NCBI RefSeq assembly: GCF_019279795.1
Contig: NC_056726.1
Location: forward strand, 1,011,383,792 to 1,011,447,791
Length of the DNA: 64,000 bases
Origin: Protopterus annectens
Lineage: Eukaryota; Chordata; Ceratodontiformes; Protopteridae
Direction: 5' to 3'
The notes below the pieces were generated by a model that was not told the DNA's origin, ran no database searches, and worked only from the letters and a program-made list of their open reading frames with translations. Both the position numbers and the translations under genes were made by a program. Every line of letters begins with the position of its first letter. Within the stretch, counting starts at the first letter, position 1. Of this stretch, positions 1 through 10,875 are shown piece after piece.

Positions 1-1030
1 TTTAATCCCTTTGTAGTTACTACAGCTCTGCACATCACCCTTATTCTTAAAAATTGGTACCAAAACACTTTATCTCCATTCCTCAGGCATCCTCTCACTT
101 TCCAAGATTTTATTAAACAATCTGGTTAGAAACACCACTGCCATTTCACCTAAACACCTCCATGCTTCCACAGGTATGTCATCTGGACCAATAGCCTTTC
201 CGTTCTTCATCCTCTTCACAGCTATCCTTACTTCCTCCTTGCTAATCCACTGCACTTCATGATTCACTATCCGCACATCATCCAACCTTCTCTCCCTCTC
301 ATTCTCTTCATTCATCAGCCCCTCAAAGTACTCTTTTCATCTGCTCAGCACACTCTCCTCACTTGTGAGTATGTTTCCCTCATTATCCTTTATCACCCTT
401 ACCTGCTGCACATCTTTCCTAGTTCGGTCCCTCTGTCTAGTCAATCGGTACAGGTCCTTTTCTCCCTCCTTAGTGTCCAACTTTTCATACAACTCTTCAT
501 ATGCCTTATCCTTAGCCTTTGCCACCTCTCTCTTTGCCATGCACCTCATTTCCTTATACTCTTGTCTACTTTCTTCATCTCTCTGACAATCCCACTTCTT
601 CTTTGCCAACCTCTTTCTCTGTATACTCTCCTGTACTTCCTCATTCCACCACCATGTATCTTTGTCATCCTTCCTCTGTCCAGATGTCACACCAAGCACC
701 TTTATAGCCATCTCCCTTACTAGCTCTGTTGTAGTTAGTCAGCTATTCGGTAACTCTTCACTGCCACCCAGTGCCTGCCTTAACTCATCCCTGAACTCCA
801 CCTCACAATTACCCTTTTTCAGTTTCTACCATTTGATCCTTGGTGCTGCCCTCACACTCCTCTTCCTCTTCTTGATCACCAGCATCATCCTACAAACCAC
901 CATCCTATGCTGCTTAACTACACTTTCCCCTGCCACCACTTTACAGTCTCCAATCTCCTTCAGACTGGCCCTCCTACATAAGATATAATCCACCTGTGTG
1001 CATCTTCCTCCACTCTTATATGTCACCCTA
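1..1030 (-). pseudogene. RTE-type LINE fragment (endonuclease C-terminus to start of RT)
   Basis: Read on the minus strand, one frame runs from about 1026 to 70. It gives the end of an apurinic-type endonuclease (SGGRCTQVDYILCRR near 1010-960), a basic linker (WWWNEEVQ, about 650) and the first RT block (MKNGKAIGPDDIPVEAWRCL, about 200-140). This order and these motifs are those of RTE-clade LINE polyproteins, which encode endonuclease plus reverse transcriptase. The frame is broken only by stops at 826-828, 739-741 and 337-339, each where family members have Trp. The copy is cut by the window edge, so its 3' part is not visible. The clade assignment rests on motif memory; the LINE identity is firm. 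Confidence 0.8.
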
Positions 1031-1345
1031 TGCAGGGAGTGTAACAGTTGTTATTCTCCATTCACTTGGTACAAAATCCATATGCAGGCTAAAGTTCAAC
1101 AGCGTTGTTAGGGATTTGGCTAAATCATGCTATTCAAGTTGCATCCCTGGATATTGTCAGGACCTATTGTTGCAGTTTAATTTTATTTTAATTTGTCTTT
1201 CTATTAGTCAAGTTAAGGAACAGCATATTGTATTTAGACAAATAAGTGAACTAGTGCTTTTCAAAGCCTTTTTTAGCCAAGACCTGTATTGTAGGGACAC
1301 ATGGTCAGTTTAAAGCAGTCAGCCAATCAGAGGAGTACTGGAACA

Positions 1346-1772
1346 AAACCCATAGGATCATAGGAGGTTACGAGGCTAATGGCCCTGGGGATCTTACAAG
1401 CCTAGCCAAGAGTTTATCCCCAAAGAGAAACCTCAGTCAGCACCTGTCACCCTTGTCAATGAGGGGACACAGCTGGAACCCCTGGGACAAATTTGTGGTT
1501 TCTAATCCACTCATCAAATTGCGCTTGAACAGGGTCAGGGAGATACTCTGTTTGACATGTATGGGAAGTCTATTCCAGAGATTGGGCAGTTTCTGGGAAG
1601 CAAACCTGTCTCTCCAGTGGGTTTTGTTGATGTTGCATTTCATATTTAGCCTTTTCGACTGCGTAATGTGCAAGAAGTTAGACTTACAGATATGGAACAT
1701 CTCTAGTAGAGCAGAGTCCGAAATTGTCATGTAGGTGAGACACAAATCACATCTGAGCAATCTGTACTATAC
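1346..1772 (-). pseudogene. CR1 LINE, C-terminal end of ORF2 and 3' tail (left half of a split copy)
   Basis: The minus-strand frame at 1437-1760 encodes the C-terminal tail shared by every CR1 copy here (WRDRF, LWNRLPIHVKQS, LFKRNL). The 3' UTR at about 1346-1420 carries the family tail: ggctaggctt-like sequence followed by tatgat/cctatg-type short repeats. The piece stops at 1772, exactly at a Gypsy LTR, and the missing upstream RT part resumes at 15722 beyond that element. The two halves therefore form one antisense CR1 split by the Gypsy. Decayed and not functional. Confidence 0.8.
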
Positions 1773-2177
1773 TGTTGCTTGTCTGGTCAGGATAAAACAG
1801 ACAAACAGTTGTGGGTTTTGTTCAAGCACCTTTATTATATACAAACATATCAGGACTGAGGCTTAGTAACTTAAACTTAAATAAACTTATAAACAGACTG
1901 ACTACCACACTCATACATGTTCACACTCTGGCTGCTCTCTCAAAATGGCACTGCTGCCTGCACCTGCTAATAGTGGCCTAATGGTTAAGGTTTTTGCCTT
2001 ATAAACTCAAGGTGCAAGGTTTGAGTCTCAGAAGGGGTAATTGGCTAGGCTTAAAATAGCTCACAAGGACAGTTAGCCTAGTACTAACCTATGAACCTAT
2101 GAATGAAAACTAGTTATATGCACGTGCCACATTTGGAAATGCTTCTTAAAAATACAACACACACACACTGTTCTACA
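1773..2177 (-). repeat. 3' LTR of the Gypsy element (with SINE insertion)
   Basis: Matches 15460-15721 over its whole length once the SINE at 1972-2106 is removed. Both begin, in plus orientation, with TGT plus a CTGGTCAGGATAAAACAGA-like block and end in TTCTACA. In element orientation the LTR starts TGTAGAAC and lies next to the purine tract, so this is the 3' LTR. Confidence 0.85.
1972..2106 (+). mobile_element. tRNA-derived SINE with CR1-like 3' tail, copy 1
   Basis: Has an A box (TGGCCTAATGG), a B box (GGTTTGAGTCTC), a short body and a 3' end with cagttagcctagtactaacc followed by cctatgaa-type repeats. That tail is the tail of the CR1 copies in this window. The head is slightly truncated compared with the copies at 3091 (minus) and 34721. 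It interrupts the 3' Gypsy LTR. It is a Pol III-type SINE, not a tRNA gene, because no cloverleaf closes. Confidence 0.8.
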
Positions 2178-2189
2178 TCCTCCCTCTTT
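2178..2189 (-). other. Polypurine tract of the Gypsy element
   Basis: In element orientation AAAGAGGGAGGA lies directly before the TGTAGAAC start of the 3' LTR. A purine run in this position primes plus-strand DNA synthesis in LTR retrotransposons. Confidence 0.7.
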
Positions 2190-2363
2190 GAGAAATAGCT
2201 CATACATCAAATGACAATATTGAGTGACATGCAGTTTGCAGATTCTTTGGCATGTAATTATACAGAACTAATTCCTTGACGTGCAATCATACAAAACTAA
2301 ACACAAATAAAGCAATCATTTTCAGGTTGTTGTGTATTTCAAACTGGGTCTAGAAATATGACG

Positions 2364-2890
2364 TTATCGTGTGACATAAAAATTAGAAATGGGTCTAGCA
2401 AATGTAATAGCTGTCTTTAAGGAATGTTCAGCTTTAGGGACATTTGGGACATCATCAGGAATGGGAATAGGTACTGAGACATGTTCAACAGGAACATTGT
2501 CTGGATTGCTCTGAGATCTAGAGTCTGTATCACAGGTACAATGCTGTGATATCATTTCAGACACCAGAAGAATATGCCGGTGGTTTCCCCTGTATTCTAT
2601 ACCCTCAGATTCCACTAAATAGGATCTCAGCTCAGCACATATACCTGTCACTTGACTAATTCAATCAAAGCCTTTCACCATTTGCATCCTCACTGTCTCT
2701 CCTTTTTTCAATGAATATAGAAATCTGCTCATTTTATCATAGCTGGACCTCTGAAAGGATCACTTTCTAAATAGTTCGGCTTTGATAGCTCTGTTGTTTT
2801 TAGCATTCGGCACTAACAAGCTGGAACTGATAGGTAAGGTTGTTCTGGTTTGCCTAGATAGAAGTCTCTGAGCAGGCGAGCCAAGTAGGT
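2364..2890 (-). pseudogene. Gypsy integrase C-terminal region
   Basis: The minus-strand reading around 2880-2690 gives LLRDFYLGKPEQPYL and, further on, LKKGETVRMQMVKGFD. The ORF at 2364-2651 gives RSYLVESEGIEYRGN. The pattern of a 'GD-VR-Q' block followed by a YxVE...Y-RN block is typical of the C-terminal end of Gypsy pol. Several stops interrupt it. It is separated from the integrase core (about 4650-4985) by the solo LTR inserted at 2903-4625. Confidence 0.7.
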
Positions 2891-3090
2891 TGTCACAGGG
2901 TATGTGACACAGGGAAATACTGCCAACCCAGCTATCTGGAATTTTTTAAAGAATTCTGTGTCATTTGTGAATATTGATATGATTTTTACAGAAGTGTGTG
3001 TACAGTACTGAGCTAAAATATAACCACAGCATGCCCTATTGGAATAGAACAGGAATGTACCTGCACTATTGTGACTGTTTAAATGTATAT

Positions 3091-3222
3091 AGGTTCATAG
3101 ATTAGTACTAGGCTAACTGCCCTTGTGAGCCATTTTAAGCCTAGCCAATTATCCCTTGTGAGACTCAAACCTTGCACCTTGTAAGGCAAACACCTTAACC
3201 ATTAGGCTACCCTCCCAACCCC
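3091..3222 (-). mobile_element. tRNA-derived SINE with CR1-like tail, copy 2
   Basis: Reverse-strand copy of the family also found at 1972, 34721 and 43971. It has a complete 5' end (GGGGTTGGGAGGGTAGCC in element orientation), A and B boxes, and the tagcctagtactaatctatg tail. It is inserted inside the solo LTR and is absent from the other LTR copy. Confidence 0.8.
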
Positions 3223-4198
3223 TTGTTTAATGGAAATTTAATATGTTTAATGGAAACTGGAACACAGGAGGTTAACTTAAAAAAATTAGAAAAAATAGTT
3301 GAAATTAAATTGTTTGATAACCATGCAATAAAAGAGATGTTATCTCTCAGTTTCGGTGCAGTAGCAGACACAATGTCTAGAGCTAGATTTTTTTATTGTC
3401 TTTTTATTTTATTTTATTGTCTTAAAAGAGAAGTAATTACTAGGTTTAAGATGTAGAATTGTTTTATTGTTTTATGACTTCTGGGATCTGTAAACATCTG
3501 AAAGATATATATTTTTCCAAGAGAGATGCTAAAATTCGGTAAGGCTCTGATAAAGGGGGTTTAACCTGGGAACTGAAGTCAGGTGACAAAAAGTGATGTC
3601 ATCCAAGCTAACCCAGCAGTAATATTTGATATTAATTTAAGAACTCTCTCAGAGAGAGAGAGGGCATTTTGTATTTTGGCTTTGACTTAACAAGAACATC
3701 CACTCACCTCTGCACTTTCCTTGCTGTAAGTACAATTTTAGGGCATAGTAGCTATTTTAGATTTAGATAGGAATATAGTAAAGTATAGCTTAGATGTCTT
3801 TTTTTATTTATTTGAGACTGTCCTGCAATGTTGTTTTAAATATTTCCTGTGATTTTGAACTCTGATGTAACTAATTACTTACTGAATATTTTCTTGTTCT
3901 TTAATTATTTATTATTAAATATATTTAAACTTTCAAATGTGGCTGGTCTGTTTACAGATATTTAAGCTCTTAGGGTACTTGCATATCTGTTTGGTGACAC
4001 TGTGCATGCTACTTCCAAATAGCCTTACTCTTGGTCAGATGACCATTTGAATTAATAGTAACATTACACAGTAGGACTGGACACCTTTTGTTAAGGCCCT
4101 TAAAGTAGCTGATAAAGAGTGGCTGGTGGCAGTTAGAACTACCATATAGTCTGAGCAGAAGGGGGCATAGCTAGTAAACCTGTGCCAGCCTTTCCCAG

Positions 4199-4329
<131 letters not shown>

Positions 4330-4649
4330 AGCTACTTGAGCAGGGACACAAAGCACTGGTTGGACAGAGAGGGTCCTGGAGATCTTGGGTTGGCCACTCA
4401 ATTGAGATCTCAACCCTATAGCTGTGCCAGTGGGGAGTCTTATTGGGGATCTGGAGAAAGAGGGAGAAACCAGCTCCAGACTGGCTGTGATCTATGTGAG
4501 CTCTTAAGGGAAATTGAACTTTACTGTGCATGTATCTGTCATCCTCCCAGTGTGTATATTCCCCACTGTTGCCAGTGGAGAGGATTGAGGCTCCTTGATT
4601 ACTGGGCCAGTGCAGGGGTGTCACAGGGTATATTTCTGAGATTAAGTAA

Positions 4650-4985
4650 ATTCAAGAATGTATAGGTATTGTCATGCTTTGACCTCTCAAGTAATTGCTT
4701 TGCATTCTGTACTGCACGTTCAGCCAGGCCGATTGACAGTGGATATTCTGAACTACTAGTAATATGGATAAAGTCCCACTATTTTTCAAATTTCTGGAAT
4801 AACTGACTGATAAATTGGGTACCGTTGTCCGAGATAAGTTCGTGTGGACTACCATGGACTGAGAAATGATGTTTCAACTTAGTAATAACAGTACTGGACA
4901 TTAAGTTAGGTAGCAAATCAGTCTCACACCAGTTTGAATAAGAGTCTACCAACACTAAGTAATGCAGATTGTTCTGAAAGATTAG
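4650..4985 (-). pseudogene. Gypsy integrase catalytic core (C-terminal part)
   Basis: Minus-strand reading gives LVLVDSYSNWCETDL, then ISDNGTQFISQLFQKF (second catalytic Asp in SDNGTQF), and after a stop GLAERAVQNAKQLL (catalytic Glu). These are the second and third residues of the DDE triad. The first Asp lies beyond an insert (see 5650-6004). Internal stops make it inactive. Confidence 0.8.
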
Positions 4986-5645
4986 TATTAGCTTGAATAA
5001 AAAGTTGCAAGAATAATATAAAATATAAAGGGTTAATTTAGAAATAGTGTAAAATGCTGAAAAATAGAAAGTAGTATATGTGCTGGCAAACATATAATAG
5101 CTTAAATAGATTTTGGCATCCATGTGAAGGAGTATGTTATTGAGAAACAAAGTCTGTAAAAAATAACAGTGTAGATGGCAGCTGCAAGGACATCCATGAA
5201 GTAAAGAAATGTAACATCAAGTTTCAGATAGTGCTGGAACACCAGGTTTCAGATAATGCAAGACTGGGTTTCCATGGATCATCAAACTACAAAGAACCAA
5301 GGACAAGGAAACAAAGGAAAACTGTTATACAAAGAAAGAACTGTATTACATCAGACTTTGAGAAAAATACCAGACCTTCTGGTATAAATGTAACTGTGCA
5401 TAAACAAGCTCTGGGAATTTGATGTAGAGAGCTGACAACATATGTGTTGTGTGTTTGTAGAACCAAAAGTTAAATGTAACAGAAATGTCGTACTAACTAA
5501 AGCAGTTTTCTGAAGCAGTTTGCCTCTGTGTATTTATTGTACTTAGTACAATCCAGTATTTAAAAGTAGTTGGTTACACTAAGAGTTAATATATTGTGGT
5601 GTGCTTGCATGCAAATGTAAATAACAAGAAGTAACCAACAGAAGG
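4986..5645. mobile_element. Unidentified insert of about 0.65 kb splitting the integrase core
   Basis: Integrase coding stops on one side at FEWNMKN (about 5650) and resumes on the other at YLVLVDSY (about 4975), residues that are nearly adjacent in family members. The DNA between them has no coding similarity I recognise. In the minus orientation its edges look like TGTGCTGCC and CAGAACA, which would suit an LTR, but I could not find a clear target duplication. Class therefore left open. Confidence 0.5.
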
Positions 5646-5649
5646 CAGC

Positions 5650-6004
5650 ACAGAATTCTTCATGTTCCACTCAAATATGTTAGTGGCTACTGTTGACCAA
5701 GGTAGTCCAGGAATCTGGCTTAGCTGAAGCGTGTCTTTCTGCAAATGCGGCTTAGTACTATAGCATACTGGACAAGATGAAAGCACTTTATCAATGTCTT
5801 TTGACAGAGAAGGCCAAATACTAGTCCTCTCCCCATTCTTTTCGGAACTGGGTGGCCATGGTGCAAAATCTGAATGTATTCATGTTGCAAGGAAGTTGGA
5901 ACAATAACTTTAGAACATTTGAAAATGATGCCATCTTCCATCAGCATCTCATCTCTGTAAGGAAAATAAGGTTGCAGTTCTGAGGGTACAAAAGATTTCT
6001 TCAA
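5650..6004 (-). pseudogene. Gypsy integrase N-terminal zinc-binding domain and start of core
   Basis: Frames at 5720-6004 and 5586-5786 give LQHEYIQILHHGHP (His pair) then SCPVCYSTKP (Cys pair), the HHCC domain. These are followed by LPWSTVATNIFEWN, where the first catalytic Asp would be expected after VAT but Asn is present. One frameshift lies between the His and Cys pairs. The missing Asp plus the frameshift show a dead integrase. Confidence 0.75.
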
Positions 6005-6063
6005 TGGCGATCCAGCATTGATGAAGTCATTGAGCTTTCGAAAATCAGTCTTAGTATGATCTC

Positions 6064-6720
6064 TTAGCTCATCAAGTCTTGTGGTAAAAAATGATGCACT
6101 TTCATGACATCAAAGTCAGAATTCTCTGCATCAAGCTGTTCGGTGGTATTACTGGGTGATCTGGATAAGGTATCAGCCAGATAAAGAAGTTTCTTTTTCA
6201 TATAGACCATTTTGAAGTTGTATTTTTGTAATCTTAGCATCATTCTCTGTAGTCTCGCTGGAGCTGTATGCACAGGCTTCTTTAGAATAGTGACTAGAGA
6301 CTGATGATCAGTCTCAATCTAGATAGCCCGGCCATAAATATAATCATGGAACTTTGAACATGCGAACACAGTTGCCAAAAGTCCCTTCACAATCTAAGCA
6401 TACTGCATTTCAGTTTGGGTAAGAGTTCTAGACCCATAGGCTAGTGGTCTGTCCTCTTGAAGAATAATGTACCAAGACCAAACTTTGAAGCATCACAGGA
6501 AAGATACATAATAGTATCTCAATGTAGGTGGACTGGTAATTTTCTGTTTGAGGTTATCGAATGTTCTTTGGTCCTGTTCCAGCCATGACCAGGCAACATT
6601 TTTGTGTGTCATCTCTCTCAAAGCTGATGATAACTCACTGAAGTCAGGTATAAACTTACCCAAATAGTTAACCGTAACAAACAAACCCTGTAGGGCTTGG
6701 ACATTGTCTGGAGCTGGCAT
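6064..6720 (-). pseudogene. Gypsy RNase H region
   Basis: Minus-strand pieces give LGKFIPDFSELSSALREM and WSWLEQDQRTFDNLKQ (RT/RNase H connection). Then, around 6290-6470, IETDHQSLV, and at 6064-6273 TAPARLQRMMLRLQKYNF and ADTLSRSP. These are the ordered landmarks of Gypsy RNase H. Frameshifts and stops lie at about 6490 and 6320-6400. Confidence 0.78.
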
Positions 6721-6753
6721 CTCAAGAATGGCTGTTTGTTTGGCAGGGTCTGG

Positions 6754-7430
6754 TCATAAGCCTATACTAGTAAATAAATGACCTACATAAGTGATTTCTG
6801 GTAGCCTGAATGTACATTTCAGAGGATTGAGCTTTAAGTTCACTTCACGCGCTCTGTCCAGAACTTTCCTGAGGTTTCTGTCATGCTCTGCTTCTCCATT
6901 ACTTCCAACCAGTAAATCATCCACTATTATAGCACAAGGATAACCCAAAATAATTTGCTTCATTGCACACTGAAACACTTCACTGGCAGACTTTATTCCA
7001 AAAGGCATCCTGAGAAATCTGTATCTACCAAATGGAATACTGAATGTAGTCAGTAGTGAAGATTTGTGATCAAGCATGACTTGCCAAAATGAACTCTTTG
7101 CATCCAAGACAGAATATACATGTCATTTGGCAACAGGATAGCAACCTCTTTGACTGTATGCATAGGATAATGAGGCATATTTAATGCTTTGTTCAAGTCT
7201 CTTGGATCAATACATATTCTGATTTCATCTGAGCTCTTCTTATGAGCAACTTTCATGGAAGGCACCCACCTCAATTGGTTCTGTGACTGGACAAATCACA
7301 CCTTGCTGCACCATCTTATCTAACTGGACTTTGACTTTGTCCTGCATAGCTATCAGAACTCTTCTCATTGGTCTGACCACTGGACTGACCTTTGAGTCTA
7401 CTTTCATGGAGTACACAACTGGAAGTTTGC
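6754..7430 (-). pseudogene. Gypsy reverse transcriptase
   Basis: Reading downward from 7274: IRICIDPRDLNKAL, then SSFWQVMLD, FGRYRFLRMPFGIKSASEVF and the catalytic AIIVDDLLVGSN (the Y/V-x-DD box, here VDD), ending LPEITYVGHL. The domain order matches Ty3/Gypsy RT. A frameshift lies near 7100 between the PRDLN and FWQ blocks. Confidence 0.85.
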
Positions 7431-7859
7431 CAAAACATCAGCATACTCTGAGAAAATAGCATCGGTGAAGATGGAACTAGGACATGTGCTTACATGATGG
7501 ACTTCTTTGGTAAAAGAAAGCAGTTTCATTCTTAAACTGTCTCTGAGACCTAATAATGACTGCACAGGTCTTCTGACTACATAGAATTGCAAGCTGTAAT
7601 TGTTCCCAGCCAAATAGCATGAAAGCATCACCGAGCCTTCGGTTTGAATCTCTTCACCTCCATATGCAACAAGCTTTGCACAATTAGCCAAATTAAGTTT
7701 CTCACCAGCTCTCAATCTAGCAAATGTTTCTGCTGACATAGCATTACACTTTGAACCAGTGTCTACTTTAAGCTCCATGAGCTTGCCATTGATCAGGACA
7801 GTACAAAACACTTTGTTCTTTTCCAATAAATCTACTGCAGTAACCTTTCCACAGACCAC
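7404..7859 (-). pseudogene. Gypsy aspartic protease
   Basis: The 151-residue minus-strand ORF has LMELKVDTGSKCNAMS, the DTG active-site loop of a retropepsin, followed by a QFYVV and SLLGL stretch, the expected flap and C-terminal region. It lies between the zinc knuckle (7900-8060) and RT, the normal Gypsy order. It is one of the least damaged pieces of the element. Confidence 0.82.
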
Positions 7860-7897
7860 TGATACATCATCTACATAGAAAGTAGGGTTGCAGCTTT

Positions 7898-8067
7898 CTA
7901 TATGATCAGCTTGCTTTTTTGAGTGACCTTCTTGGGAACTGAATGAGGCTTGCTTAATTTACAAAACTTTTGAAAGTGGTTCAATTTTTTACACTTGTGG
8001 CATTGCTGACCAAGCGCTAAGCACTTCTCTCTTTTAGACTTATGATTGGCACCACAATTACAACAGT
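7898..8067 (-). pseudogene. Gypsy nucleocapsid zinc knuckle (left half, cut by hAT)
   Basis: Minus-strand residues CNCGANHKSKREKC and CHKCKKLNHFQKFC are present. The latter is a perfect C-x2-C-x4-H-x4-C knuckle. The frame runs into the hAT terminus at 8068, and the upstream gag part continues at 13615 beyond the transposon. The cut falls just before the first knuckle. Confidence 0.82.
8060..8067. repeat. Target site duplication of the hAT, left copy (ACAACAGT)
   Basis: Identical 8 bases occur at 13615-13622, directly outside the other end of the insertion. An 8-bp duplication is the hallmark of hAT transposition. Confidence 0.9.
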
Positions 8068-8170
8068 CAGGGGCGACTCGTGGCATCGGGCTGCTGGACT
8101 GCAGCCCCCTCAAAATAAAAAATAGAAAGAAAAATAAAAAAAAATATATTTTTTGAAATTTCGCGGACTT

Positions 8171-8276
8171 CGCGCATGCGCAGTAGTCCCGACTACTTTC
8201 GGTCTATGCGCATGCTCAAGGCAGTCCCCATAGGGGGACACAAGGAGACGTCTGTGCACTTTTAAAGTGCACAGAC
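8171..8276 (+). promoter_or_regulatory. CpG-rich palindrome cluster with NRF1-like sites near the hAT left end
   Basis: CGCGCATGCGCA at 8171-8182 fits the NRF1 consensus, with a second TGCGCATGC at 8207-8215. A 7-bp inverted repeat AGTAGTC/GACTACT lies at 8182-8197. A perfect 27-bp palindrome with a single central base lies at 8250-8276. The surrounding DNA is AT-rich and CpG-poor, so this stands out. It may be a promoter, or binding sites for the transposase. No transcription evidence is available. Confidence 0.4.
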
Positions 8277-8400
8277 TCGCTAGGATTATGGGTCACATCC
8301 GGACTGCAAGAGCAGCAGGGAAGGATGTACGTTAGCTGGATATATTCAGGTAAGTGTATGGTGCTTTTTACCTTTATTTTACAATGTTTATTTGTGTGTG

Positions 8401-8661
8401 TATGGTGCTTATGCTTTACTAGAGTTTTTGTATGGTGCTTATGCTTTACTGGAGTTTTTGTATGGTGCTTATGCTTTACTGGAGTTTGTGTATGGTGCTT
8501 ATGCTTTACTGGAGTTTTTGTATGGTGCTTATGCTTTACTGGAGTTTGTGTATGGTGCTTATGCTTTACTGGAGTTTGTTTATGGTGCTTATGCTTTACT
8601 GGAGTTTGTGTATTGTGTTTATGCTTTACTGGAGTTTGTGTATGGTGCTTATGCTTTACTG

Positions 8662-8670
<9 letters not shown>
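8401..8670 (+). repeat. 30-bp minisatellite, 9 units
   Basis: Unit TATGGTGCTTATGCTTTACT plus GGAGTTTGTG, nine copies in exact 30-bp register with few substitutions. The last unit changes into the adjoining (TG)n run. Open frames here are artefacts of a period divisible by 3. Confidence 0.95.

Positions 8671-8727
<57 letters not shown>
8664..8727 (+). repeat. (TG)n microsatellite
   Basis: About 64 bp of TG directly continuing the last 30-bp unit, whose GGAGTTTGTG end has become GGAGTGTGTG. Confidence 0.95.
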
Positions 8728-8728
<1 letters not shown>

Positions 8729-8919
8729 ACAATGCCCCAGGTGCCTATGGTGGTGTGGTAGGGAATACCTCAGGCCTGCACCCTGTACCCTGTATGCAGG
8801 TGTTAAAGACTTGAGTTCCCTACCCACCACCATTTGTAAAAAAATTGCAGATTTTTGCCTCATATGATATGATCTGTTCCTCATAATATCTGTGGTTTGT
8901 AAATGTTGCAATGCTTGAT

Positions 8920-9960
8920 ATTTGATGGTGTAGTAGTAGCATTGTTGCCTCACAGCTACAGGTTCTTGGGTTTGATTCTTGGCTGGGGTTCCTTCTTTGT
9001 GGGGGTCTGTATCTTCTCCCTGTGTTTGTGTGGGTTTGCTTTTGTGTCCTTCCATGTTACAAAGACATGTCTGCATTATTTCTTCCTGGGCCTCTGCTGA
9101 AAATTGTTTATTTGTTCCAAGTCAGACTGTCCTGATCAAAAAATGTTAAATAAAATTGACAGGCATTTGAATTTCAGACTTAAGGGTTTCTGAATGTTTA
9201 ATTCCTTGCATATTTCATGGTGCAGTGGTAGTATTGTTGCCTCACAGCTATAGGTTTTCTGGTTTGATTCTTGGTTGGGGTGGCTTCTGTGTGGAGTCTG
9301 CATCTCCTCCATGTGTTTGTGTGGATTTGCTCTGGTGCCCTGCCATTTTACAAAGACGTGTCTGCAGTTTTAATCCCTGCTGAAAATTGTTTTTGTTCTG
9401 TCCGCAGTAAAATTGACAGGCATTTGAATTTCAGACTTTAGGTTTCTGAATGTTTAATTCCTTGCATAATTGATGGTGCAGTGGTAGTATTGTTGCCTCA
9501 CAGCTATAGGTTTTCTGGTTTGATTCTTGGTTGGGGTGGCTTCTGTGTGGAGTCTGCATCTCCTCCCTGTGTTTGTGTGGATTTGCTCTGGTGCCCTGCC
9601 ATTTTACAAAGACGTGTCTGCAGTTTTAATCCCTGCGTCTCTGCTGAAAATTGTTTTTGTTCTGTCCGCAGTAAAATTGACAGGCATTTGAATTTCAGAC
9701 TTCAGGTTTCTGAATGTTTAATTCCTTGCATAATTGATGGTGCAGTGGTAGTATTGTTGCCTCACAGCTATAGGTTTTCTGGTTTGATTCTTGGTTGGGG
9801 TGGCTTCTGTCTGCATCTCCTCCCTGTATTTGTGTGGATTTGCTCTGGTGCCCTGCCATTTTACAAAGACGTGTCTGCAGTATTAATCCCTGCGTCTCTG
9901 CTGAAAATTGTTTTTGTTCTGTCCGCAGTAAAATTGACCGGCATTTGAATTTCCAACTTC
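8920..9960 (+). repeat. Tandem array of four SINE units, period about 259 bp
   Basis: Units start near 8920, 9215, 9472 and 9733. Each has a tRNA-like head (GTTGCCTCACAGCTA, then a GGTTTGATTCTTGG B-box-like block), a conserved core (GTGTGGAGTCTGCATCTCC) and a tail with GCTGAAAATTG. The same SINE family occurs singly at 21270 and 49377, so this array arose by tandem duplication inside the hAT. Not coding. Confidence 0.85.
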
Positions 9961-10875
9961 ATGTTCTTCAGAATACATAGTAGCACAACCTTTTTTTTAG
10001 CAATTTTCTAAGTTTATAAGATGAATATTTTAAATTTGTCCCTATTTTTGGGACTGTATTCCCCCATTATTGGCTTCGTCCAGGTTTTTGTGCTAAGGTT
10101 GACAGCTATGGCAAGAACTGAATTCACTGAATATGTTTGAGGGCTGTATTCCCTCATTACTGGGTTTGTCCAGGTGTTTTGTACTAAGAGGTTGACAGCT
10201 ATGGTGAGAACTGAATTCACTAAATGATAGCCATTTAAGTTTCAGTCTTCCTCTCTTTTACAAAGCAGCTGATGTGGTATAGTGGTATGTTACTCTGACT
10301 GTTTTTTGCTCAGGGACCTTGGCAGTAAAATATATGGTGGCAACACAACATTTTATTCTAGCAACTTTCCAAGATTATACAAGCAATGTTTAATGTGTCC
10401 CTGTTTTTGGGCTTTTGACCCCAATACATTTTGGCTTTTTCCAGTTTTCTTGAGCTGCGAAGTTGAGATGCAGTTGAGTATTGAGTAGATTTTACAAGGA
10501 ACTGAGAGCTGCAGGGGAATAGAAGTTTAGTGCTTTGCCAAGTTAATACTATAGCACAACAGGTTGTGTACTTGCTTTTGATGCAGAAGGTTGTGGGTTC
10601 TACTCCCACAAGGGGTGGATGCTGCCGTACTGAGAATGTTCTCCTTGGTGAAGATACTAACTATGAGTTCGTTATCAGTTTGCCATCCATTTCCTCTTGC
10701 AATATTATTACTAGCTTATCATTTTTTAATGTAATATAGGCAATTTATTCCTGAGGGGCAACAGACACTTTATTTTTCGATGAAACCATGAAATATAAAG
10801 GTGATTGCTAGCAGCAACCACTTCATTAGTTACAGATTTCTTTAATGTGGAATTATTTAGATGACTGACTCCAGA
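9961..10875 (+). other. Non-coding hAT interior with fragments of an interspersed repeat
   Basis: Pieces at 9960-10230 and 10330-10490 share tctaagtttataagatgaat- and gtcccta-tttttggg-type blocks with copies at 11646, 11950 and 44427. A tRNA-like SINE head (GGTTGTGGGTTCTACTCCCAC) lies at about 10540-10640. No gene seen. Confidence 0.5.

Noticed and set aside
1972..2106. tRNA genes
   Set aside because: A and B boxes are present but the arms do not close a cloverleaf, and each copy has a SINE body and tail.
8216..9076. Long ORFs across 8216-9076 on both strands
   Set aside because: They result from a 30-bp period and TG repeats being open in several frames; composition is repetitive and no protein family is visible.
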